A DNA stretch of 52,406 nucleotides from Spirochaetaceae bacterium (GTDB lineage: Bacteria; Spirochaetota; Spirochaetia; Treponematales; Breznakiellaceae): positions 1-52,406 of the forward strand of contig JAITKV010000055.1 in the NCBI GenBank assembly GCA_031278215.1, given 5' to 3'. Made by a program: the position numbers and the translations under genes. Shown here piece after piece: positions 1-8,361 of the stretch. Below the pieces are notes generated by a model. It saw only the letters and a program-made list of their open reading frames with translations. It was not told where the DNA came from and made no database searches. Numbering within the stretch: position 1 is the stretch's first letter; every line of letters starts with the position of its first letter.

Positions 1-128
1 GCGGCAAAATCCCCCTCGTGGGGAACCGCGGCGCTCCAGAGCACCCGGCTTTCCCCGGTTTCCCGCTCCGTGTCAAGCAGGGCCATCTTCAAACTGGTGG
101 ATCCGATATTTATTCCCAATGACTGCAT
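1..128 (-). CDS. BadF/BcrA-type acyl-CoA dehydratase activase, N-terminal fragment
   Basis: Only the first 42 codons are inside the window; the gene runs off the left edge. The start ATG (126-128) follows an AAGGAAG Shine-Dalgarno. The peptide opens MQSLGINIGSTSLKMALLD, the phosphate-1 loop (GxNxGSTxxK) of the ASKHA ATPase fold used by activators of 2-hydroxyacyl-CoA dehydratases and benzoyl-CoA reductases, also found at the start of large activase/HgdB fusion proteins. Known members carry a bridging [4Fe-4S] cluster and inject electrons into the dehydratase using ATP; neither the cluster cysteines nor the partner can be seen here. Family assignment is fairly good, the substrate is unknown. 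Confidence 0.7.
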   Translation of the reverse strand, partial: MQSLGINIGSTSLKMALLDTERETGESRVLWSAAVPHEGDFA

Positions 129-232
129 GTCAAATACTTCCTTAATATAAGCTCTATAGCTGTATAATAATAACAAACCGGGAAAAAGGGTTCAAGGGAC
201 GGGAAAAATGAAACTCCCCGCCCCAGGGCGCC

Positions 233-248
233 CCCGCCGAAAGGCGGG
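233..248. other. GAAA-tetraloop hairpin between divergent genes
   Basis: CCCGCC-GAAA-GGCGGG, a perfect 6-bp stem closed by a GNRA loop, lies between the activase (minus) and perR (plus). No U-tract follows, so a terminator role is unproven. A CCGCCCCAGGGCGC motif just upstream (about 218-231) recurs near 49573. Confidence 0.4.
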
Positions 249-302
249 TTCCCGGGTACTCGGCCCCCTCGAATAAAAAAAACAAATTTTTTACATCAGC
301 CC

Positions 303-331
303 TTGACAAATATAATAACAATAAGTATTGT
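303..331 (+). promoter_or_regulatory. perR promoter with overlapping palindromic operator
   Basis: TTGACA (303-308), 17 nt, TATTGT (326-331), then 10 nt to the perR ATG at 342. A perfect 6-2-6 palindrome, ACAATAAGTATTGT (318-331), covers the -10 box. Fur/PerR proteins commonly bind AT-rich inverted repeats of this size in their own promoters, so autorepression is the natural inference. No Shine-Dalgarno precedes the ATG. Confidence 0.6.
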
Positions 332-341
332 GATTGTAAAG

Positions 342-758
342 ATGATATATAAAAAAAGGAAGCACAGCGCCAAGCGGGATGCGATTTTAAGGGTTTTAAC
401 CAAAACGGACACCCATCCCGGCGCCCAATGGGTGTACGACCAGCTAAAGCCCCTGATCCCCGATCTGTCCTTGGCCACGGTGTACCGGAACCTTCGGCTT
501 TTTAGGAAAGAAGGAAAAGCTCTTTTTGTGGGGGTAGTCCGGGGAGAAGAGCGCTTCGACGGGGTGGTAGAACCCCACCCCCATTTGGTGTGCAGCCACT
601 GCGGCCGGGTAATCGATCTTCCCTGCCCGGAAGACCAGGTGGTCCAGGGGACCCTGGAAATCGAGGGCTTTACCGTAGATTGCCGCAGAACGGTATTTTA
701 CGGCTCCTGCCCGGACTGCGGGCCTTTTAAAGAAGACTACGGCCTAGACCGTTGTTAA
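342..758 (+). CDS. perR: PerR-type Fur family peroxide regulator
   Basis: A 138-residue winged-helix metalloregulator. Residues about 1-70 form the DNA-binding domain, ending in the family motif [17 protein letters not shown]. The C-terminal domain has two CxxC pairs (CSHC, CPDC) for structural zinc and a regulatory site that reads as PerR rather than Fur: Asp in RFDG, the HPH pair, and Asp in VIDLP match the B. subtilis PerR ligands D85, H91/H93 and D104. I start at ATG 342 rather than the in-frame codon at 303, because 303 lies inside the -35 box. The next gene, 25 bp on, is a rubrerythrin, the classic PerR target in anaerobes, so the two probably form a peroxide-response operon. PerR versus Fur is inferred from ligand residues. 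Confidence 0.85.
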   Translation: MIYKKRKHSAKRDAILRVLTKTDTHPGAQWVYDQLKPLIPDLSLATVYRNLRLFRKEGKALFVGVVRGEERFDGVVEPHPHLVCSHCGRVIDLPCPEDQVVQGTLEIEGFTVDCRRTVFYGSCPDCGPFKEDYGLDRC

Positions 759-783
759 TTTTTTGTTTATGGAGAGTACCAGT

Positions 784-1326
784 ATGAAAAAATGGGTTTG
801 CTTAGTTTGTGGATACGTCCACACCGGGGATCAGCCCCCGGAGGCCTGTCCAACCTGTAAGGCCCCCGCGTCCAAGTTCAAGGAACAGACCGCGGGCGCC
901 GCCTTTGCCGCCGAGCATGTGGTAGGGGTAGCCAAGGGAGTGGAAGAGGATATCCTCACGGATCTTCGGGCCAATTTTAACGGCGAATGTTCCGAAGTAG
1001 GCATGTACCTGGCCATGAGCCGGGTGGCGGAACGGGAGGGCTATCCCGAAGTGGCGGAGGCCTACAAACGTTACGCCTTCGAAGAAGCGGAACACGCGGC
1101 CAAATTCGCGGAACTTCTGGGGGAAGTGATTACCGCCAGCACCAAAAAGAACCTGGAACTCCGGGTGGAAGCGGAATTCGGCGCCACCGCCGGCAAGGTC
1201 GATGTGGCCAAGCGGGCCAAAGAACGGGGCTACGACGCCATCCACGACACGGTCCACGAAATGGCCCGGGACGAAGCCCGCCACTGCGCCGGCTTTAAGG
1301 GTCTGCTTAAACGGTACTTTAGCTAA
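784..1326 (+). CDS. Reverse rubrerythrin (N-terminal rubredoxin domain)
   Basis: A 180-residue cytoplasmic non-haem iron protein. Residues about 1-30 are a rubredoxin-like knuckle pair ([11 protein letters not shown] and CPTC); the rest is a ferritin-like four-helix diiron domain with the expected Glu and ExxH motifs ([30 protein letters not shown]). This order, rubredoxin first, is that of reverse rubrerythrins, which reduce hydrogen peroxide with electrons from NADH-linked rubredoxin reductases in anaerobes. The ATG at 784 is chosen because GGAGAG (771-776) sits 7 nt upstream; an in-frame TTG at 763 lacks a site. It is transcribed after perR and ends before a strong hairpin. Confidence 0.88.
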   Translation: MKKWVCLVCGYVHTGDQPPEACPTCKAPASKFKEQTAGAAFAAEHVVGVAKGVEEDILTDLRANFNGECSEVGMYLAMSRVAEREGYPEVAEAYKRYAFEEAEHAAKFAELLGEVITASTKKNLELRVEAEFGATAGKVDVAKRAKERGYDAIHDTVHEMARDEARHCAGFKGLLKRYFS

Positions 1327-1328
1327 GG

Positions 1329-1367
1329 GAAAGCCCTGGAAACCCCGATTGAGTTCCCAGGGCTTTC
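1329..1367. terminator. Bidirectional hairpin between convergent genes
   Basis: GAAAGCCCTGG (1329-1339) pairs perfectly with CCAGGGCTTTC (1357-1367) across a 17-nt loop, two bases after the rubrerythrin stop and 25 bp before the end of the opposing transporter gene. An 11-bp stem between converging genes fits a shared terminator, although there is no long U-tract. A second palindrome, CCCTGTACAGGG, follows at 1377-1388. Confidence 0.6.
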
Positions 1368-1392
1368 GGTCAAAGCCCCTGTACAGGGCCGC

Positions 1393-2112
1393 CTAGAAGG
1401 GGCTGTATCGTATTCCCTGGTCGTATATGTCCTTTCCTTCCAGCCGTTTAAGGACCCCCACCGCCAGGTAGGTTGCCGGGGTCAGGATCACTTCCAGGGC
1501 GCATTTAAACAAGTAATTGGTCAACACCAGGGTAAGAAAAAGTTCCCAGCCAAAAACCCCGGTAAGGCTTGCAATAAACACAAAGATTAGACTGTCCAGC
1601 AATTCCCCCACCAGGGTACTGCCGATAGTTCTGGCCCAAAGCAGGCGGCCCCGGCAAAGGACCTTCATCCTGGAAAGGACCATGGAGTTGGAAAATTCCC
1701 CCGTCAAATAAGCGGCCATGCTTGCCAGGACTATCCCCCCGGAACTCATGCCGCCCAGGATCGCCTCGTACGCGGCGGCGCCGGCGTAGGCTTCCCAGGC
1801 CCCTTCGGCGGGCAGGCGGCGGAGCACAAAAAATACCAGGGCCGACAGGGCAAGGCCCCCAAAGCCGGTCCAAATAACCCGGCGGGAGGCGCGAAAACCG
1901 TAAATTTCCGTCAGAATATCCCCAAAGACATAGGACAGGGGAAACAAGAGGGTTCCGCCGTCAAAGGCCATGGGTACGCCAAAGACAGAAAAGCCCAGAT
2001 CGATTATTTTTGCCGACGACGCGATATTACTGGTGATAAGGATCGCCACAAAAAAGGCCCCCATCCAGTCCAGGTACTTAAAAGCGCCGCCGGAAGCGTC
2101 CCTTTGCAGCAT
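1393..2112 (-). CDS. yhhQ: Queuosine precursor transporter (YhhQ/QPTR family)
   Basis: A 239-residue inner-membrane protein with about six hydrophobic segments. It shows family-typical stretches: an early AILITSNIASSAKII segment, the acidic loop SYVFGDILTEIYGFR, and a final segment rich in small residues with a conserved NYLFKCALEVILTP. Characterised members import queuine or preQ0/preQ1 for tRNA wobble-position queuosine; which precursor this one carries cannot be told. It lies 12 nt downstream of the YjjW-like activase on the same strand, so the two are probably cotranscribed although no functional link is obvious. Length is normal for the family. Confidence 0.85.
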   Translation of the reverse strand: MLQRDASGGAFKYLDWMGAFFVAILITSNIASSAKIIDLGFSVFGVPMAFDGGTLLFPLSYVFGDILTEIYGFRASRRVIWTGFGGLALSALVFFVLRRLPAEGAWEAYAGAAAYEAILGGMSSGGIVLASMAAYLTGEFSNSMVLSRMKVLCRGRLLWARTIGSTLVGELLDSLIFVFIASLTGVFGWELFLTLVLTNYLFKCALEVILTPATYLAVGVLKRLEGKDIYDQGIRYSPF

Positions 2113-2124
2113 CCCTGTTTCATA

Positions 2125-2970
2125 TCATGAAATCAACACCCGGGTAAAGCCGCCGGAAACCGCCACGTCCCGCAGCTCTTCAAGAAATTGCCGCGAGGGG
2201 GTCCCCAGGTTCCGGTATTCCCTGCGAACCCCGTATACCCGGAAGGGAATAAGGCGATAGCGGATATCGCTTTTTGCAAGATAGGATTTAAGCATCCGGG
2301 CGGTTTTTTCCACCGTCTCCCGGGCGCCGTAATCGGCGCCGGTAACCACCGTGCGGACCTCCGTAAGTTTTCCCATCCGGGCCAGGACCAGGGCGCTCCG
2401 AAAGACCTCTGCGTTGCCTGAGCCCGTTAGTTCCATGTGCAGGGCGGGATCCGCAGCCTTAATGTCCAGCATAACCCCGTTGCAGTGTTCCAGCAGGTCC
2501 CGGTGTTTTTCAAAATCCAGGGTCCCGTTGGTTTCAATAAGGCAGCTTAAGCCCTGGCGCCGGATCACCGGGAAAAGATCCGTCATAAATTCCGCATAGA
2601 GGGTGCATTCCCCGCCGGAACAGGTAATGCCCCGAATCTTGCGGCTGTGTTCCATTACATGATCCAGCACATCTTTAATGCTCATCCGGCGGATCCGGGG
2701 AGAGGAATCCTTGCGGCACGCGTTGGTGCAGCTGCCGCAGTCAATACACCGTTCTTCTATCCATTCGGGACTAAGCCCCGGATCGCCGGGCCGCAGGGCC
2801 CCCACGGGGCAGTGATAGGCGCAGACTCCGCAGCCGTTACAGTCTCCCAGGGTGTCCGGCACATGACAGTACCGGCAGCGGAAATTGCAACCCTGGAATA
2901 CCAGTACGGATCTAATGCCGGGACCGTCCACCGCGGAGTAATTAATAATCCTGTTAATCGGCGCAGTCAT
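2125..2970 (-). CDS. yjjW: YjjW-like glycyl-radical enzyme activase (radical SAM)
   Basis: A 281-residue radical-SAM protein. The cluster motif CNFRCRYCH (CxxxCxxC) lies in the first 40 residues, followed by an inserted ferredoxin domain with two 4Cys sets (CNGCGVCAYHCP and CIDCGSCTNAC), then the SAM-binding TCSGGE motif and an ETNGTLDF strand. Such activases abstract a hydrogen from a backbone glycine of a partner enzyme. The NYSAVDGPGIR start and the SSPRIRRMSIKDV linker resemble E. coli YjjW. The expected YjjI-type glycyl-radical partner is not in the window. No Shine-Dalgarno is visible; an extended -10 box lies 11 nt upstream of the ATG. Confidence 0.8.
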   Translation of the reverse strand: MTAPINRIINYSAVDGPGIRSVLVFQGCNFRCRYCHVPDTLGDCNGCGVCAYHCPVGALRPGDPGLSPEWIEERCIDCGSCTNACRKDSSPRIRRMSIKDVLDHVMEHSRKIRGITCSGGECTLYAEFMTDLFPVIRRQGLSCLIETNGTLDFEKHRDLLEHCNGVMLDIKAADPALHMELTGSGNAEVFRSALVLARMGKLTEVRTVVTGADYGARETVEKTARMLKSYLAKSDIRYRLIPFRVYGVRREYRNLGTPSRQFLEELRDVAVSGGFTRVLIS

Positions 2971-2981
2971 GGTGCGTTTTT

Positions 2982-2990
2982 AGTATACCA
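2982..2990 (-). promoter_or_regulatory. Extended -10 promoter of the YjjW-like gene
   Basis: Read on the minus strand: TGG-TATACT, then 11 nt to the ATG at 2970. The TGn extension compensates for a poor -35. Transcription would begin about 4-5 nt before the start codon, giving an almost leaderless mRNA. Confidence 0.5.
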
Positions 2991-3021
2991 CAAACACCGG
3001 GACGGTGTATGTATTTTTGCC

Positions 3022-3050
3022 TTGACCTGGACGGCGGGGGGCTTTATTAT
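3022..3050 (+). promoter_or_regulatory. ychF promoter, predicted leaderless transcript
   Basis: TTGACC (3022-3027), exactly 17 nt, TATTAT (3045-3050), then only 5 nt (GGGCT) to the ATG at 3056. Initiation 6-7 nt after the -10 box would fall on the start codon itself. There is no room for a 5' leader with a ribosome-binding site. Confidence 0.65.
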
Positions 3051-3055
3051 GGGCT

Positions 3056-4174
3056 ATGGCGTTAAATTGCGGAATCCTGGGACTGCCCAATGTGGGTAAA
3101 TCCACGATTTTTTCCGCCCTTAGCTCCGCCCCGGCGGAAGCGGCAAACTATCCCTTTTGCACCATCAACCCCAACGTAGGAATTGTAAACGTCCCCGACG
3201 AAAGGCTGGAAAAGCTTTCCGCCCTCTTCAAACCCCAGCGGACTATTCCCGCCACGGTGGAATTTGTAGACATCGCGGGCCTTGTTAAAGGGGCCAGTAA
3301 AGGGGAAGGCTTGGGAAACCAGTTTCTTTCCCATATCCGGGAGGTGGGGGTTACCGCCCAGGTGGTGCGGTGTTTTGACAATCCGGACATTATTCACGTA
3401 AACAACCGGGTGGATCCTAAATCCGACATGGAAACCATCAATATAGAACTGGCCCTGGCAGATCTGGACACCCTGGCAAAACGCCGGGAACGGGCCCAGC
3501 GGTCCTGCAAAATCCAGGAAGAAAAGAAAAGCGCCGCCCTGGTTCTGGGGGTCCTGGATAAAATCGAACCCCTGCTGGAAGAAGGCCGGGCCGCCCGGGA
3601 AGCCTCCCTAAGCGACGAAGAAAGGGCCGCGGTTTTGGACTGTCATTTTATCACCATGAAACCCCAGATCTATGTGTGCAACCTGGACGAAGAGGGGATG
3701 AAGGCCCCAGAGGCGGGGAATGCGGGGGCATATATCCGGGCGGTGCAGGATCGGGCCGCCGCGGAGGGCACCCAGGCCATCTGCATCTGCGGAAAGTTCG
3801 AAGCGGAATTGGCGGGAATTGAAGAGGGGGAAGAAAAAAAAGCCTTTCTGGCGGAGTTGGGCCTGGCCGAACCGGGCCTCTCTTCCCTGATCCGGGCCGT
3901 CTACCGCCTTTTGGGGCTGCGGACCTTTTTTACCGCCGGAACCGATGAATGCCGGGCCTGGACCATCCACGGGGGGGACACGGCCCCCCGGGCCGCGGGG
4001 ATTATCCACAGCGATTTTGAACGGGGTTTTATTAAGGCCGAGGCCTACGGCTGCGCCGACATTTTCCACTATGGTACGGAGGCAAAGATAAAAGAAGCGG
4101 GCAAATACCGTATAGAAGGGAAGGATTACATCGTTGAAGACGGAGACGTGCTTTTTTTTAAGTTTAACACCTAA
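3056..4174 (+). CDS. ychF: Redox-regulated ATPase YchF (OBG family)
   Basis: A 372-residue P-loop NTPase of normal family length. G1 is GLPNVGKST at residues 8-16, switch I holds ANYPFCTINPNVG, G3 is DIAGLVKGASKGEGLGNQF with the YchF-typical segment, and the G4 position reads NLDEEG (NxxE rather than NKxD), which explains ATP preference in this family. A coiled insert spans about residues 130-190 and a TGS domain occupies the last ~85 residues. YchF associates with ribosomes and responds to oxidative stress. The gene has its own promoter and appears leaderless. The family call is secure. Confidence 0.95.
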   Translation: MALNCGILGLPNVGKSTIFSALSSAPAEAANYPFCTINPNVGIVNVPDERLEKLSALFKPQRTIPATVEFVDIAGLVKGASKGEGLGNQFLSHIREVGVTAQVVRCFDNPDIIHVNNRVDPKSDMETINIELALADLDTLAKRRERAQRSCKIQEEKKSAALVLGVLDKIEPLLEEGRAAREASLSDEERAAVLDCHFITMKPQIYVCNLDEEGMKAPEAGNAGAYIRAVQDRAAAEGTQAICICGKFEAELAGIEEGEEKKAFLAELGLAEPGLSSLIRAVYRLLGLRTFFTAGTDECRAWTIHGGDTAPRAAGIIHSDFERGFIKAEAYGCADIFHYGTEAKIKEAGKYRIEGKDYIVEDGDVLFFKFNT

Positions 4175-4192
4175 GATCTGGAGGTGAAACCC

Positions 4193-4627
4193 ATGGTAGA
4201 ACCGGCGCAGCTGCAAAAATATTCTCTTTTTGGAGGGCTTTTAGAGGAACAGATACAGAAGATCCTTCCGTTCCTGGAAAAAGAGGAATATGAACCGGCG
4301 GAGGATATTATAGTGGAGGGGACCCCGAATGACCGGATACGGTTTATTTTGGAAGGCCAGGTAACGGTGACTAAAAACAACACCCCCCTGTACCAATTCG
4401 GCACGGGGGATACGGTGGGAGAAATGGAAGTACTGGACGTGATGCCCTCGGCGGCCACAATAAAGACCCTCACCAATACCAAAGTTCTTTCTATTTCCAA
4501 CCGGGGGCTGCGGGAAATATACAAAACCGACATTCACTCGTTTTCGCTTATCATTATGAACCTTGCCCGGGATCTTTCCCGCCGGCTTAGGCACATGAAT
4601 GATATGCTGATAGAAAAATCCCCATAA
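4193..4627 (+). CDS. Stand-alone cyclic-nucleotide-binding domain protein
   Basis: A 144-residue protein that is essentially one CAP_ED beta-roll (residues about 10-120), with the typical LFGGLLEEQ start, the IIVEGTPNDRIRFILEGQV hairpin and a GDTVGEMEVL segment matching the phosphate-binding cassette region; the canonical Arg of the RxAxV loop is replaced (PSAATIKT), so real cAMP binding is doubtful. No helix-turn-helix follows, so it is not a CRP regulator. GGAGGTG (4180-4186) positions the ATG at 4193; the GTG at 4184 lies inside that site. It sits 47 bp before the acyl-CoA synthetase on the same strand and may modulate it, but that is a guess. Confidence 0.75.
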   Translation: MVEPAQLQKYSLFGGLLEEQIQKILPFLEKEEYEPAEDIIVEGTPNDRIRFILEGQVTVTKNNTPLYQFGTGDTVGEMEVLDVMPSAATIKTLTNTKVLSISNRGLREIYKTDIHSFSLIIMNLARDLSRRLRHMNDMLIEKSP

Positions 4628-4674
4628 GCTGCAACTATTTTCCTTTATCGGGTGTCAAAGGACATGGGGAGTAT

Positions 4675-6387
4675 ATGCAGCAATTAGGAAGCAAGGGCCG
4701 TAAACCCTGGGCATTTTTAGACGAATTCCGCGGGACGTTTTTTACGGGCCAGTGGCCCACCCTGCCGGAAATGTTTACCATCAGTTGTAAACGCTACAAA
4801 GACCGGCCCTGTTTGACAATTTACGAACCGGGCCGCATCAGCCTAAGCTACGCGGAAGCGCTGGCTAAGATAAAGGCCCTGGCCCGGTGGCTCCACAGCC
4901 GGGGAATTAAAAAGGGGGACAAAATCGCCCTTACCGGAAAAAATTCCCCCGAATGGGCCGTGGCCTATATGGGGGTTCTGTTTTCCGGGGCCACGGTGGT
5001 CCCCATCGATTACCAGCTGACAAACGACGAAATGGACCTGCTTATCAGCACCGCAAAGGTTCGTATTCTTTTTGTGGACGAGGAAAAATTCGACCGTTTT
5101 ACCGGGGACAAAACTCTAAATCTGGAAGAGATCGTATCCCTTGGCAGGGATAAGGGCGTTTATGTGTACGATCTGGACGGGCCGGAAGCGGACATGGATG
5201 CCGCCGAAAGTCAGGACCTGGCGGCGATTCTTTTTACCAGCGGAACCATGGGAAACCCCAAGGGGGTTATGCTGACCCATGAAAACCTGGTGTCGGACTG
5301 TTATCTGGCCCAGGGACACATGAACCTGTACCCCACCGATGTATTTTACGCCCTGCTCCCCCTCCATCATTCGTATACCATGCTGGCGGTGCTTATCGAA
5401 ACCCTTTCCGTCGGCGCCGAGGTGGTCTTTGGCAAACGGATGGTTACCAAGGCTATCCTAAAGGACCTAAAGGAAGCAAAAATCACCATGTTCCTTGCAG
5501 TACCCCTGCTTTTTAATAAGGTCCTGGCTTCCATAATCCGGGGTATAAAAGAAAAGGGGCCCATTGTATACGGGGTAATTTCTTTTCTGATGGGAATTTC
5601 CGGGTTTATTAAAAAAGTCTTCCGGGTTAATCCTGGCAAAAAAATGTTCGGCTTTATTTTAGAGAAGGCCAGCCTTACCACATTGCGGATCGGCATCTGC
5701 GGCGGCGGGCCCCTGGCGCCCAGTGTTTTTAGAAAATACAACCAGCTGGGAATTGACTTTGTCCAGGGCTACGGCCTTACGGAAACCAGCCCGATCATCA
5801 ACCTGAATCCGGTGGAACATTATAAAGAAACCAGCGTAGGCCAGGTGCTTCCCTGGACGGATATGAAGATCCTTAACCCCGACGACCGGGGGGTGGGGGA
5901 AGTAATTGTCAAGGGCCCCATGGTAATGAAGGGGTACTTTGAAATGCCCCAGGAAACCGCCGAAACCTTTACCCCCGACGGGTACTTAAAAACCGGGGAT
6001 CTGGGGTATCTGGACAGTGAAGATTACCTTTACCTTACGGGCCGGGCAAAAAACATGATCGTCAGCCTGGGGGGAAAAAACATATACCCCGAAGAGATCG
6101 AAAACGAATTCCAGCTTTTTGAAGAAATCGAGCAAATTCTAATCCGGGGCTATACCGAAGGAAAAAAAGAAACGGCCGAACACATTGAAGCTTTAGTGTA
6201 CCCCAGCCCCGACTTTGGGCGGATCGATGACGAACCGGAAAAGGAACGGATTAAAACCCGGATTAACAGAATTATCCAGGAAGTAAATCAAAGGCTCCTT
6301 CCGTACAAGCGCATTGAACGGGTAACTATCCTCGACGCGCCTATGGAAATGACCACGACGAAAAAAATTAAACGGGACGCCGTGTAA
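4675..6387 (+). CDS. Long-chain acyl-CoA synthetase (AMP-forming)
   Basis: A 570-residue ANL-superfamily adenylating enzyme. Core motifs are present in order: P-loop [19 protein letters not shown]5 GYGLTETSP, the TGDLGYLD hinge motif and GRAKNMIVSLGGKNIYPEE, with a C-terminal TTTKKIKR segment carrying the expected catalytic lysine. An inserted hydrophobic stretch around residues 290-320 (IVYGVISFLMGISGFIKK) is common in membrane-associated fatty-acid:CoA ligases. It likely activates fatty acids, important for organisms that scavenge lipids. GGGGAG precedes the ATG. A second, shorter ligase is encoded at 34814-36463; the two are not close copies. Chain-length preference is unknown. Confidence 0.88.
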   Translation: MQQLGSKGRKPWAFLDEFRGTFFTGQWPTLPEMFTISCKRYKDRPCLTIYEPGRISLSYAEALAKIKALARWLHSRGIKKGDKIALTGKNSPEWAVAYMGVLFSGATVVPIDYQLTNDEMDLLISTAKVRILFVDEEKFDRFTGDKTLNLEEIVSLGRDKGVYVYDLDGPEADMDAAESQDLAAILFTSGTMGNPKGVMLTHENLVSDCYLAQGHMNLYPTDVFYALLPLHHSYTMLAVLIETLSVGAEVVFGKRMVTKAILKDLKEAKITMFLAVPLLFNKVLASIIRGIKEKGPIVYGVISFLMGISGFIKKVFRVNPGKKMFGFILEKASLTTLRIGICGGGPLAPSVFRKYNQLGIDFVQGYGLTETSPIINLNPVEHYKETSVGQVLPWTDMKILNPDDRGVGEVIVKGPMVMKGYFEMPQETAETFTPDGYLKTGDLGYLDSEDYLYLTGRAKNMIVSLGGKNIYPEEIENEFQLFEEIEQILIRGYTEGKKETAEHIEALVYPSPDFGRIDDEPEKERIKTRINRIIQEVNQRLLPYKRIERVTILDAPMEMTTTKKIKRDAV

Positions 6388-6435
6388 GCGCCGGGGCCGC
6401 CGGAACGGATGAATCCGGAACTGAAACACCGGCGC
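6388..6435. terminator. Nested hairpin between convergent genes
   Basis: GCGCCGG (6388-6394) pairs with CCGGCGC (6429-6435), enclosing CGGAT-GA-ATCCG (6406-6417). It starts right after the acyl-CoA synthetase stop and lies before the 3' end of the opposing envelope gene. No U-tract, so terminator function is tentative. Confidence 0.35.
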
Positions 6436-6448
6436 CGGAACACCGAAT

Positions 6449-7168
6449 CTAGCCGAAGCTAACCCTAAAGCCCAGGCCAAAACGGAATCCTTCTATGGGG
6501 GGCAGGCCTTCCCTGGTCCAGATACGCCACAGGGGAAACCAGGCCCGGATGTCGAAGCCCAGGAGCACTCCGTCCAGCACGTCAAAATCCATGCCGCCGC
6601 CGATAAAGGGAAAGATCCAGCGGCCGCCGCCCCAAAAATACCGGGTTATTTCTTTTGAAGCCTCTCCAATGGTATAACCTGTGGGCCCGCTGCTATTGGT
6701 ATGCTCCTCGTTGTCCTTAATGCCGTAGGCCCGGAAGACAATACGGGTATCAAAACCCAGGCCCCCGTAGGCCCGGATGGTAAACGCGTCTCCCCGGGGT
6801 CTAAAGCGGAACACCGGCTGCAGCCCCCAGAGCATGCCGATGACAAAACTGGTCCTGAATTCGTCGTTGGCGGGAACCACCCGTTCAAGGCCGTAGTCGT
6901 AGTCATAGGTATTACCGTACAGATCCAGGGAAAGCTCCAGGGCCAGAAGATCGTTCAAGGAATAGGATACGCCGCCCCCCAGGGAAGGGAGTATGGGCAT
7001 GGGGGCCGACGCGTTGCCGTTATCTTCGGGAAAAAACAGCATCGAACCCCGGATAGACCAGTCAAGGGTTTCAAAAAAAGAGCGAAAACCCTGAGCCCCC
7101 AGCGGCAGGGCGGACCCCATAAGCGCCGCTCCCACTACCGCCAGCCGAATCACAGAAAAATACTTCAT
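6449..7168 (-). CDS. Predicted outer-membrane beta-barrel protein, unrecognised
   Basis: A 239-residue protein with a clear Sec signal peptide (KYFSVIRLAVVGAALMGSALPLGAQG, shown here only as its general composition: basic start, hydrophobic core, AQG cleavage region). The mature part has alternating aromatic and glycine-rich strands (such as GGGVSYSLNDLLALELSLDLYG and FIGGGMDFDV) and ends FRFGLGFRVSFG, with a terminal aromatic strand typical of barrel proteins. No family name is recognised. Its ATG overlaps the stop of the DHH phosphoesterase gene by ATGA (7165-7168), implying translational coupling to a cytoplasmic enzyme, an unusual pairing. Confidence 0.7.
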   Translation of the reverse strand: MKYFSVIRLAVVGAALMGSALPLGAQGFRSFFETLDWSIRGSMLFFPEDNGNASAPMPILPSLGGGVSYSLNDLLALELSLDLYGNTYDYDYGLERVVPANDEFRTSFVIGMLWGLQPVFRFRPRGDAFTIRAYGGLGFDTRIVFRAYGIKDNEEHTNSSGPTGYTIGEASKEITRYFWGGGRWIFPFIGGGMDFDVLDGVLLGFDIRAWFPLWRIWTREGLPPIEGFRFGLGFRVSFG

Positions 7169-8334
7169 AGCGCCGGGTCCTCCACCAGGGTTTCGATCCG
7201 CCGTACAACATCCTCCGTATAGGCGTTAATATTCTGCACCGCTTCTTTCTTTACCCGAAAACCTATGGCCCCGGGATGACCCCCGCCGTTTTCGATTTTA
7301 AGCCCCGTAAGTACCACCCGTAGATCCGTGTGCAAAAATTTAGCGCTGCGCCGCAGGCGGAATTGAACAAAGTCCGACAGGGACGGGTCGTCGTAGTATA
7401 CCACCAGTCCCAGCTTGCCGCAGTTTTCCGCCAGGGTGTCCGCCGCGGCCTTGGAAACATTTACAATCAGCTCGACCCCGTAGGCCGTAAAAAATTCCGC
7501 CGACTTGTCCTTGTCCATACAGATATAGTGAATCGACCGGTCCGTATTTTTAAGGGCCATAATTCCGTCAAAACAGCGCTTTTCCTGCACCGAAAAATTC
7601 TGAATCACATCAAAAACCGCCTCCATGGAAGAAAGGTTTTTGCTGTTTTTAAGGGTCTTTTCCACCAGCAGATGATCAAATATTTCGCTGAAGATCCGGT
7701 AATAAAACTTTTCCCGCCTGGTTTTAAGATACTTGCCCATTTGGGAATCCCCCACGATGCCGGTTAGTATGGCCAGGGCCAGGTTCCGGGTAAAAAAGTC
7801 TATCTTTTTGAACCGGTCCTTTTGATAAGACATCTTAAGAAGGAAGTACCCGATAAGCTCACAGGTACTGGACGCTTCGCCCACCAAACGATAGTCGGGG
7901 TCTCCGGTATATTCGGAGTCCGCCCCCAGATGATGATCAACTTCGATCTTACAGACCTCCGGATCGTCCATCAGGGAGCTTATCTCGCCGTTCCGGGCTA
8001 TCATTTCCGGTTTGGGGGTGTCCAGTACTATCACCGTGGAAAAAGATTTAACGTTTACCAGCTTTCCGTACGCCACGGAAATGCCGTTATATTTGCAGAT
8101 CGACAGAAGGTAACTAAACTGGGCCATCACCGGAGCGGCAAGATAAATGGTTACTTCTTTGTTAAATTTATTGAGGAGCAGGGCAAAGGCCACCAGGGAG
8201 GCAATACAGTCCGTATCAGGATCCTTGTGCCCCAGGAGCAAAAAGGCGTCCCGGTCTATGATTTTATCCCGAATGGCGTTTACAATACGGTTTTTTTCCG
8301 CAATGGTTTTGATTTCGGTTTTTTGATTTTCCAT
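7165..8334 (-). CDS. DHH/DHHA1 phosphoesterase, NrnA-like
   Basis: A 389-residue cytoplasmic enzyme of the bifunctional oligoribonuclease/PAP-phosphatase superfamily. Metal motifs: GHKDPDTDC near residue 35 (DxD), a central VLDTP, the signature DHHLGAD near residue 140, and GIVGDSQMG. The C-terminal DHHA1 domain carries GGGHPGAIGF. Family members degrade nanoRNA, pAp or cyclic dinucleotides; this protein is longer than the usual ~320 residues because of a helical insert around residues 195-250, so substrate cannot be assigned. GGGAG 6 nt upstream supports the ATG at 8334. Confidence 0.82.
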   Translation of the reverse strand: MENQKTEIKTIAEKNRIVNAIRDKIIDRDAFLLLGHKDPDTDCIASLVAFALLLNKFNKEVTIYLAAPVMAQFSYLLSICKYNGISVAYGKLVNVKSFSTVIVLDTPKPEMIARNGEISSLMDDPEVCKIEVDHHLGADSEYTGDPDYRLVGEASSTCELIGYFLLKMSYQKDRFKKIDFFTRNLALAILTGIVGDSQMGKYLKTRREKFYYRIFSEIFDHLLVEKTLKNSKNLSSMEAVFDVIQNFSVQEKRCFDGIMALKNTDRSIHYICMDKDKSAEFFTAYGVELIVNVSKAAADTLAENCGKLGLVVYYDDPSLSDFVQFRLRRSAKFLHTDLRVVLTGLKIENGGGHPGAIGFRVKKEAVQNINAYTEDVVRRIETLVEDPAL

Positions 8335-8361
8335 TCACGCTCCCATACTATAATACCGTTT

